A stretch of DNA of 5,133 nt from NCBI GenBank assembly GCA_025451715.1, contig JANWJY010000045.1, positions 1 through 5,133 of the forward strand. The letters are read 5' to 3'. Under the pieces are notes generated by a model. That model had not been told where the DNA came from and made no database searches. It saw only the letters and a program-made list of their open reading frames with translations. Below are positions 1 through 5,133 of the stretch, one piece after another (position 1 is the first letter of the stretch; each line of letters starts with the position of its first letter). The position numbers were made by a program, and so were the translations under genes. This DNA is from Fimbriimonadaceae bacterium. Lineage in GTDB: Bacteria > Armatimonadota > Fimbriimonadia > Fimbriimonadales > Fimbriimonadaceae.

Positions 1-264
1 CCCGGCGCGACGGTCAACGCTGCGGGCGACAGCGTCGTCCTTCACCGGCATGAGCGCGCCGACGAGAGCGCAGAGCAGCCCGCTGCCGCCGATCACGGCC
101 CCGAGCCAGAGCCACTCGGTGAACCACACTCCAAATACGTCCAGCACGGCCCATACCAGGCCGAGCGCACCGCCGGCCAGCAGGCCGACGGCCAACCCCC
201 GCCACGCCCGGACGATCCGGACCCGGGTTCGAAAGGGACGAAGGTCAAGCGGGCTTTCTTTCAT
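1..264 (-). CDS. Membrane protein with two N-terminal helices (3' partial)
   Basis: The frame is open from the ATG at 264-262 to the window edge, giving 88 residues. The start lies inside the last codons of the large permease (20-base overlap). GAGAG at 275-271 sits 6 bases upstream as a modest ribosome-binding site. The first 22 residues are basic (RPFRTRVRIVRAWR), then two hydrophobic helices follow at about 23-47 and 50-72. This suggests a cytoplasmic N-terminus and a short hairpin, LDVFGVWFTEW, near the outer face. After the helices the chain reads KDDAVARSVDRRAG. That resembles the start of the post-membrane region in large bacterial proteins with an N-terminal helical hairpin (DUF4175-like), where a 'VDRR.GL.DRL' pattern introduces a helical domain. 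This similarity is from memory and tentative. High GC, codon style, and the coupled start all fit membership of the same operon. Confidence 0.72.
   Translation of the reverse strand, partial: MKESPLDLRPFRTRVRIVRAWRGLAVGLLAGGALGLVWAVLDVFGVWFTEWLWLGAVIGGSGLLCALVGALMPVKDDAVARSVDRRAG
245..264 (-). other. 20-base coding overlap, translational coupling junction
   Basis: The ATG at 264-262 of the downstream membrane protein precedes the TGA (247-245) of the large permease, in another frame. Ribosomes finishing the permease can restart here. This is the longest overlap in the cluster. Confidence 0.65.
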
Positions 265-1831
265 TGGTGGCTCTCTGCATTAAGGATACGACGGATTTGC
301 GCCTCTTTTCTGCCCAATAGGTCAGCCAAAGTGCGATTATCCAGAATTCTAGCGCGAGGAAGGCGACGGTCCAGATCTCCGTGGAATCGAAGAACAGCCC
401 GGCGACAGGATAGACACGGAAGATGTCGTCCGATGGAATGTCCAAAATGGAGCCCACGATGCCGAGCACCGGCCACGGCAAGAGCGTCACGATCACCGTA
501 AACGCGAGGTGCGACTTGCGGGCGGTGCCGATCCCGCTCTGGGCGAAGGAGGACACGAGCCAGCCCATCGACCAGAAGAACACCCACGCGCCTGTGAGCC
601 ACGCGAGGTAGATCATCGTGTTGACGTCGATCGTGGCCCCGTTGTAGAGCCAGATGCCGCCGCCGACTGTGTACATGGTCGCCAGCACGAGCAAAATGTA
701 CGGAAGGCCGCCTTCGGGCGTGCCCGACAAGACCTGCCTGACATCGAAGAAACCCGAGGGTTTGTGCTTGCGCTCGTCCATGTAGCTCCACGTGGAAATG
801 TGAGGGAGCACGAACACGATAGGTATGGACAGTACTGCGAAGAACGTGGCTAGCTCGTGAGCGGGGTCAAACGTGCTGAACGATCCCGGAGTGATCGAGG
901 TTCCGCGCCCGGCAAGAAGGGTCAGGGAGTATGCGGCGGTGAGGATTGCCGTGACGATGAGTCCGTGGATCCGCAGCGAGACCGTCTCCTTCGATCCGAT
1001 CCTCGTCATCACGGACCCCGCGCCGACTATGAAGAACTTGACGATGATGAGGGTGACAGCCGTCGCGATGATCCAGTTGGGGATCTGATTGCCAAAGACC
1101 GTCGTGTACGAGTCGACACCGAGGTAGAACGCTCCTGGGAACATGAGCATATAGAAGGGAGCCTCGACGTGTGATCCGCGGGGTGCCATGCCCGACATGA
1201 ACAGAGTCGAGGCGACCGGGATCGCGGACCCGAACGCCCACGCCCAACACGCCATGTAGCTGTAGATGACGGCGGGCACGACCTTCGTGCTGATGACGGC
1301 GATCGGGAGCGAGATGCCGATGTAGAACAGCCCGTGCATCGCGACCAGAAGGTACGAGACGAGCACCTCGCCCCACGTCGCGCCACCGAGCATGACCGCT
1401 GCGGCCGCAATCGGAAGCGAGAGGAACAGCAGCATGAGCACGTAGCGGTATCCGCTGAGGACCTTCCCGACGAGGAAGTACTTTGGCGAAACCGGCGCCG
1501 TGGACACGAGCTCCAGCGACTTTCTCTGCACCTCCGCCTGGATAGACATGCCGACGACCACCGGCGCGACGAGCGCGACCATCAATTCAAGCATTCCGAG
1601 CACGGACTGGTAGAAAGATTGAAGTTGTGTCTGGATGACTGTGATCGACTGCTCGCCCTGCACGACGACGTTTGCATACGCGAGAGTGACGAAGAGGATG
1701 AGCAGCCCGAGGTAGAGGGTCCAGAACAGCGCCGGGCGAGTGCCGCGCAACTGCGCTCGATAGTCGCGCACCGACGACGCGTTGCCAAAGTAAACGCGCT
1801 TCTGCGTCCTCCACCAGTCGGCGACGGCCAC
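245..1831 (-). CDS. Large ABC-2 type permease, about 12 helices, apparent tandem of two six-helix units
   Basis: A 528-residue integral membrane protein. Hydrophobic segments lie at about residues 35-55, 77-97, 126-149, 156-180, 183-205, 252-272, 287-307, 327-345, 377-395, 405-428, 441-463 and 485-507. The first half carries the ABC-2 hallmark between helices 2 and 3: AEVQRKSLELVSTAPVSPKY, then GK (about 99-123), closely parallel to DREKRSLDMLLVAPVTPGQ in the shorter permease. At the matching place in the second half, MDERKHKPSGFFDVRQVLSG (about 351-370) is charged but lacks the conserved Leu-Glu/Ala-Pro/Gly-Lys pattern. The start is GTG (1831-1829), sharing one base with the TAG of the ATPase gene. 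Upstream there is only a weak GGGGG (1846-1842), so translation probably depends on coupling. The C-terminus is basic and presumably cytoplasmic. It is probably a transport subunit with the adjacent ATPase; the substrate is unknown. Confidence 0.87.
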   Translation of the reverse strand: MAVADWWRTQKRVYFGNASSVRDYRAQLRGTRPALFWTLYLGLLILFVTLAYANVVVQGEQSITVIQTQLQSFYQSVLGMLELMVALVAPVVVGMSIQAEVQRKSLELVSTAPVSPKYFLVGKVLSGYRYVLMLLFLSLPIAAAAVMLGGATWGEVLVSYLLVAMHGLFYIGISLPIAVISTKVVPAVIYSYMACWAWAFGSAIPVASTLFMSGMAPRGSHVEAPFYMLMFPGAFYLGVDSYTTVFGNQIPNWIIATAVTLIIVKFFIVGAGSVMTRIGSKETVSLRIHGLIVTAILTAAYSLTLLAGRGTSITPGSFSTFDPAHELATFFAVLSIPIVFVLPHISTWSYMDERKHKPSGFFDVRQVLSGTPEGGLPYILLVLATMYTVGGGIWLYNGATIDVNTMIYLAWLTGAWVFFWSMGWLVSSFAQSGIGTARKSHLAFTVIVTLLPWPVLGIVGSILDIPSDDIFRVYPVAGLFFDSTEIWTVAFLALEFWIIALWLTYWAEKRRKSVVSLMQRATNERKPA

Positions 1832-2760
1832 TATTGCACCGCCCCCGTAGTGACCTTGAGGAACACGTCCTCGAGGTCCGCGGCCTCTTCGCGGAACTCG
1901 GTGACCTTGTATCCGGAGTCGACGAGGTGCTTAAGCATCTCGGCCTGGTCCTGCTCAGTGCCGGCGAATTCGACTTTGACGGTCGTGGAGCCCATCATGT
2001 GCGTGTTCGTCACGTGAGGCTTGCCGTGCAGGAACATACTGACTTCGGGCGCAGCCTCGAGCAGGCGGATCTCGATGACCTTGGCAGTCTGGATCGTCTT
2101 CACGACCTCGCGCACGGGCCCGAACGCCTTGAGGTCCCCTCGCTCGATGATGCCGACCGTGTTGCAGAAGTCGGCGAGCTCGGGAAGGATGTGCGACGAC
2201 ACCACGACGATCTTGCCCATCCTGCCGAGCTCCGCGATGAGCTCTTTCAGCTCGGCACGGGCGCGCGGGTCTAGGCCGGAGGCGGGCTCGTCGAGCAGCA
2301 ACAGCTCCGGGTCGTGTACGAGGCACTTGGCGAGGCACAGCCGCTGCTGCATCCCGCGCGAGAGCGTGGCGACGAACGCCTCCTTCTTGATCGAAAGGTC
2401 CGTGAGTTCGAGAACGTTGTCGATCACCTTCGGCCTTTCACGGGCGGGGACCTCGTAGAGCGTCGCGAAGAAGTCGAGGTACTCCCAGACTTTGACGTCG
2501 TCGTAGAGCCCGAAAAAGTCGGGCATGTAACCGATGCGCCGCTTGATCTCCATCGGATCCATCACGACGTCGATGCCATTGAGGCGCGCCGTGCCCTCAG
2601 TCGGCTCGAGCAGGGTCGCGAGCATCTTGATCGTCGTGGTCTTTCCCGCACCGTTCGAGCCGATGAAGCCGAAGATGTCGCCCGGCTGGAGGGCGAACTC
2701 GATGCCGTTCACGGCGACGAGGCTGCCGTAGTGCTTCTTGAGGCCCAAGACTTCGAGCAT
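1831..2760 (-). CDS. ABC transporter ATP-binding protein (ABC-2 exporter type)
   Basis: A 309-residue cytoplasmic ATPase that should hydrolyse ATP as a dimer to drive the neighbouring permeases. The nucleotide-binding domain fills about residues 1-215. Visible motifs are the A-loop Tyr (Y11), Walker A GSNGAGKT (34-41), a Q-loop region GYMPDFFGLYDD (77-88), the signature LSRGMQQRL (133-141), Walker B LLLLDEP (153-159), the D-loop SGLD (161-164) and the switch His in SSH (H190). All catalytic positions needed for hydrolysis are present. The Q-loop position carries Asp rather than Gln, and the signature reads LSRGM rather than LSGGQ. Both variants are familiar in the drug/Nat/copper-type (CcmA-like) ABC-2 ATPases. 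Residues about 216-309 form the C-terminal extension usual for this group, ending in EEAADLEDVFLKVT, a typical closing motif. The ATG directly follows the TAA of the six-helix permease, and the TAG overlaps the GTG of the larger permease by one base. It may therefore serve both. Confidence 0.95.
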   Translation of the reverse strand: MLEVLGLKKHYGSLVAVNGIEFALQPGDIFGFIGSNGAGKTTTIKMLATLLEPTEGTARLNGIDVVMDPMEIKRRIGYMPDFFGLYDDVKVWEYLDFFATLYEVPARERPKVIDNVLELTDLSIKKEAFVATLSRGMQQRLCLAKCLVHDPELLLLDEPASGLDPRARAELKELIAELGRMGKIVVVSSHILPELADFCNTVGIIERGDLKAFGPVREVVKTIQTAKVIEIRLLEAAPEVSMFLHGKPHVTNTHMMGSTTVKVEFAGTEQDQAEMLKHLVDSGYKVTEFREEAADLEDVFLKVTTGAVQ

Positions 2761-3618
2761 TTAGGACTCCACCCTCCCCCTTGCGATGTTCCGCAGGTTT
2801 TCAGTGGCGAGCGTGAGGAAGAAGACGGTGAGTAAGAGCATGAGGGTGATCGTGGGCCAGAGGAAGAACGATCCGTGATTCTCGGCTAGGTTCGGATAGC
2901 CGTAGTTCGGATCGCCGTTGTAAGCGTAGTACAGCAGCACGAACGGATTGGTGGAAACGAGCAGCTCGGACGCCGACGGCGAAAGCGCGGACATGACTCC
3001 GCCGATCGCGGGGATCACGATCAACACCACGAAGAGCGCGCCGACCGTCGCGAGCATCGCGCCAGAGTTGGAACGGGTCTTCGAGGAGATCCACATCGTC
3101 AGGCCCCCCATCGAAAGGCCGGTCGCTATCACGAGCGCGAGCGCACGGAAAAAGCCCACGACTCCACTGATGTGCAGATCAAACCGGCTCGTGGATGCGG
3201 TTTCTTTGACGAGCTCGATGACGAGCGCAGGCACTCCAACCGCGATAATGAGCATCATGAGCGAGAGGAACGTCTTACCGAACTTGCCGATGATGATCTG
3301 GCCCGGCGTGACCGGGGCGACGAGCAGCATGTCGAGCGAGCGCTTCTCGCGGTCGCCGGCGATAGCGCCGTGCAACCCGGCTGGGATGAGGATCGTTGCG
3401 AGGCCGAGCATTACGTACATGAGGATGAACGGCTCGACGTAGGTGACGTACCGCAGAGTGAGGATCAGCTGAAAGAGGTAAATAACGAGCAGCAGCACGC
3501 GGGCGGCAAGCTGCGCACCTCGCCAGTTGTGCTCTGCGAACGCCTTGTTCTTCTCGCGCACGACCTCGGCGAACATTGGGTTGCCCACGAAGAGGTGCTT
3601 GACCGAGTAGCGACTCAC
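2761..3618 (-). CDS. ABC-2 type transporter permease, six-helix
   Basis: A 285-residue integral membrane protein, probably the pore-forming subunit driven by the ATPase encoded next. Six hydrophobic helices can be seen at about residues 38-56, 63-83, 116-136, 153-176, 186-211 and 251-271. Between helices 2 and 3 lies the ABC-2 family hallmark: GDREKRSLDMLLVAPV followed by a GK motif (about 88-112). In this family that segment forms the cytoplasmic coupling region that contacts the ATPase. The N-terminus (NPMFAEVVREKNKAF) is charged and amphipathic, as is common for the interfacial helix of these permeases. The start is GTG at 3618-3616, with AGGAG 10 bases upstream and a 4-base GTGA overlap with the preceding gene. 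The stop TAA (2763-2761) directly abuts the ATG of the ATPase. Length and topology are normal for the family. The substrate is unknown. Confidence 0.9.
   Translation of the reverse strand: MSRYSVKHLFVGNPMFAEVVREKNKAFAEHNWRGAQLAARVLLLVIYLFQLILTLRYVTYVEPFILMYVMLGLATILIPAGLHGAIAGDREKRSLDMLLVAPVTPGQIIIGKFGKTFLSLMMLIIAVGVPALVIELVKETASTSRFDLHISGVVGFFRALALVIATGLSMGGLTMWISSKTRSNSGAMLATVGALFVVLIVIPAIGGVMSALSPSASELLVSTNPFVLLYYAYNGDPNYGYPNLAENHGSFFLWPTITLMLLLTVFFLTLATENLRNIARGRVES
2767..2770 (-). promoter_or_regulatory. Shine-Dalgarno site for the ABC ATPase
   Basis: GGAG on the minus strand, 6 bases before the ATG at 2760-2758, at the 3' end of the preceding permease gene. A purine-rich GGGGGAGGG tract lies just upstream of it. 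It supports the ATG as start immediately after the TAA. Confidence 0.6.
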
Positions 3619-5133
3619 CGTCCCACTTCTCCTGACACGGTGCTGTAGGTGTAGAAGAGCTTTACCGCGCGGCCCTGCTCCATTCCGATCGAAGATCCTA
3701 CACTGAGACCGGTGACGTCGGCGGTGAGACCAACTTGGTTGGCGGACATCGGCGGCTGTTCGAAACCGCGCTCGAGAAGACCGGTCGATGTCAAGAGCTC
3801 GTTGACGCTGCGGGTCTCGCCGGACTTCACGTCACCAAGGAAGAGCTGGTTCAGTCCGACCCACACGATGACGGACCGGAGTTCGTACGGAGTTTGGTTG
3901 GTGAAAGCGCCGCTGGCACGTACCTGGCTGCCTGAGCGCACCAGCTTGAGCGAGAGCGGGAGCCTGTGCTGCCAAGGCAGCGCCTGTTCGAAGTGGATCT
4001 CGCGGAAGGCAAGGTTTGAGACGCCTGCGTTGGTCGCGACGACCTGGCCGACGTCCACGAGGTCGTCGGAGAAGCCAGTGTCGCTTCCCCCGCCGCCGTA
4101 GTAGCCTCCAGTAAAGTCCGAGGTCGTCGTGACCGACTCGACGCCCTCGAGCTTGAGGTCGTACCGCCCACCGACCGGGAAAAAGAACTCCTGGTTGCCA
4201 ACCGCGTAGGCGAGCGGTGCACCCTCGTGCGCGACGATGAGCGCGCGTGTCGCACGGGAGAGCGAGGCACCGTAAAGGTCGCGTGCGACATAGAAGAACA
4301 CTCCAGCGAACGCGAGCCCGATGATCGGCGAGGTCACCCACGCGAGCTGTCCCTTGCCGAGCTTGTTGAGCACCAAGAAGTTAAGCGGCACGACCACGAC
4401 GAAGTAACAGGCGAGAATCAGGAAGACCGTTCCCGTCGGCGGCATCGAGACGCGGAACACGCTTCCAGCTGTCGCATCGTTTGGTGCGGTCGGGTAGCCC
4501 ATCCCTGATGGGTACGAGTAATAGTCGTCCCGGAAGGTGACCAGCTCAGCACCGATCTCGTTCTTATACTCCGAGTGTGCGTTGCTGATCGTCGACACGG
4601 TGTCTGTGAAGAGCTTCTGACGTCCCGCGTAAGTGCGGAACGGGGCCTGGAACGGGTCGAACGCCCAGTAGACGACCATACCCAGGCCGCACTTGCGGTA
4701 CCAGAGCATCGGAACCCCGTTCTCCTCGAGACCGCTCGTTCCGGGCGAGGGAGTGATCTTGGTGACCGTCGTCACTTCGCGAAGTGGGACGCCCGTCACG
4801 TCCGAGACGACGGAGCTTCCGGAAACGTTGAGCACGACGGGGTTGGTGCCGGGCACGAACGCCGCCCATCGCTCGTCACGCAGGATCGGAGAGACCGCGC
4901 CGCCAGTCATGAGGATCGTGCCGCCGCCTAAGACGTAGCGCTGGATCGCCGAGACCTCAGGGTCTGTGAGCCGCTCGGCGCCCTCCGCAAGGATGACCAG
5001 ATCAAGGCCGTTGTAACCAATGCTTCGGTCTGGTCCCTTTCCAGGAAGGCACGCGAAAGGCCGGTATTCAGTGGCATTGTAGCGTTCGGTGTCCGTCGCC
5101 CCCGTGCGCTCCGTCTGACGCCTGACAGTCCCA
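3615..5133 (-). CDS. Membrane protein with GATase-like domain and two TM helices, ABC-2 operon accessory subunit (5' partial)
   Basis: The frame stays open from the TGA at 3617-3615 to the window edge, giving 505 visible residues, so the true start is outside. The ATG at 4910 is internal: the codons before it continue the same domain (GYNGLDLVILAEG near residues 39-51, then RYVLGGGTILMTGG near 65-78). That strand-strand-helix-GG pattern is typical of the GATase-like fold of ABC accessory proteins such as GldG and DUF4350-type proteins. No catalytic Cys elbow is visible, so a binding or structural role is likely. A segment GMVVYWAFDPFQAP (about 151-164) closes the domain. Two adjacent helices follow (about 235-255 and 263-283), linked by the short basic loop NKLGKGQ. 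The lysines suggest this loop is cytoplasmic, which would put both flanking domains outside the membrane. The C-terminal part (about 290-505) looks beta-rich and holds a Gly-rich stretch. The stop overlaps the start of the first permease, so it belongs to that transport system. The exact family is unassigned. Confidence 0.85.
   Translation of the reverse strand, partial: GTVRRQTERTGATDTERYNATEYRPFACLPGKGPDRSIGYNGLDLVILAEGAERLTDPEVSAIQRYVLGGGTILMTGGAVSPILRDERWAAFVPGTNPVVLNVSGSSVVSDVTGVPLREVTTVTKITPSPGTSGLEENGVPMLWYRKCGLGMVVYWAFDPFQAPFRTYAGRQKLFTDTVSTISNAHSEYKNEIGAELVTFRDDYYSYPSGMGYPTAPNDATAGSVFRVSMPPTGTVFLILACYFVVVVPLNFLVLNKLGKGQLAWVTSPIIGLAFAGVFFYVARDLYGASLSRATRALIVAHEGAPLAYAVGNQEFFFPVGGRYDLKLEGVESVTTTSDFTGGYYGGGGSDTGFSDDLVDVGQVVATNAGVSNLAFREIHFEQALPWQHRLPLSLKLVRSGSQVRASGAFTNQTPYELRSVIVWVGLNQLFLGDVKSGETRSVNELLTSTGLLERGFEQPPMSANQVGLTADVTGLSVGSSIGMEQGRAVKLFYTYSTVSGEVGR
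3629..3633 (-). promoter_or_regulatory. Shine-Dalgarno site for the six-helix permease
   Basis: AGGAG on the minus strand, 10 bases before the GTG at 3618-3616. It lies inside the end of the upstream coding sequence. It supports GTG as the start and coupled translation across the GTGA overlap. Confidence 0.65.

Noticed and set aside
14..205. Minus-strand 63-codon Arg/Ala-rich frame
   Set aside because: It overlaps in another frame the 88-codon membrane protein starting at 264, which has hydrophobic helices, a ribosome site and a coupled start.
1334..2017. Long plus-strand open frame (227 codons) across the permease/ATPase junction
   Set aside because: It lies antisense to two confidently identified genes. 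Its translation is rich in Arg, His, Asp and Glu with no domain pattern, as expected of a shadow frame in high-GC DNA.
2314..2835. Plus-strand open frame (173 codons) antisense to the ATPase
   Set aside because: Its composition mirrors the reverse complement of conserved ATPase codons. No ribosome site or motif supports expression.
3615..4910. ATG at 4910 as the start of the GATase-like protein
   Set aside because: It falls within the conserved GGGTILMTGG segment, and the frame remains open with sensible protein sequence to the window edge. It is an internal Met.
1..5133. CRISPR arrays, tRNA/rRNA genes, insertion sequences or rho-independent terminators
   Set aside because: No spaced direct repeats, cloverleaf-like segments, transposase motifs or GC hairpins followed by T-runs were seen. 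Coding sequence fills the whole window, so no space is left for them outside genes.

Overview
The window is one uninterrupted minus-strand gene cluster and reads from high to low coordinates. It holds five coding sequences, two of them cut by the window edges, with no intergenic gap at any junction. No plus-strand gene, RNA gene, mobile element, CRISPR array or terminator could be supported. GC is high (about 60% by eye). Two of the three complete genes start with GTG. The combination of a GATase-like membrane protein, an ABC-2 permease, an ABC ATPase, a second large permease and a two-helix membrane protein resembles chromosomal clusters of Armatimonadota, and to a lesser degree Planctomycetota or Acidobacteriota. 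This taxonomic guess rests on gene style only and is weak.

Layout in transcription order. (1) 5133-3615: C-terminal 505 residues of a membrane protein with a Rossmann-like, GATase-type (non-catalytic) domain, two adjacent transmembrane helices and a beta-rich C-terminal domain; the 5' end lies outside the window. (2) 3618-2761: 285-residue, six-helix ABC-2 permease. (3) 2760-1831: 309-residue ABC ATPase with all core motifs. (4) 1831-245: 528-residue permease with about twelve helices, which looks like two ABC-2 units in tandem with only the first keeping the family motif. (5) 264-1: N-terminal 88 residues of a membrane protein with two helices and a charged segment after them.

The junctions are a GTGA 4-base overlap, a TAAATG abutment, a TAGTG 1-base overlap and a 20-base overlap. 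This implies one transcript with translational coupling and fixed stoichiometry. The likely product is a membrane ABC-2 type exporter or envelope-remodelling machine, with one ATPase energising one or both permeases. The GATase-like protein would be an accessory subunit, an arrangement reminiscent of the GldA/GldF/GldG set of Bacteroidota. The substrate cannot be told from the sequence. The promoter must lie upstream of position 5133, and the transcript probably continues past position 1.
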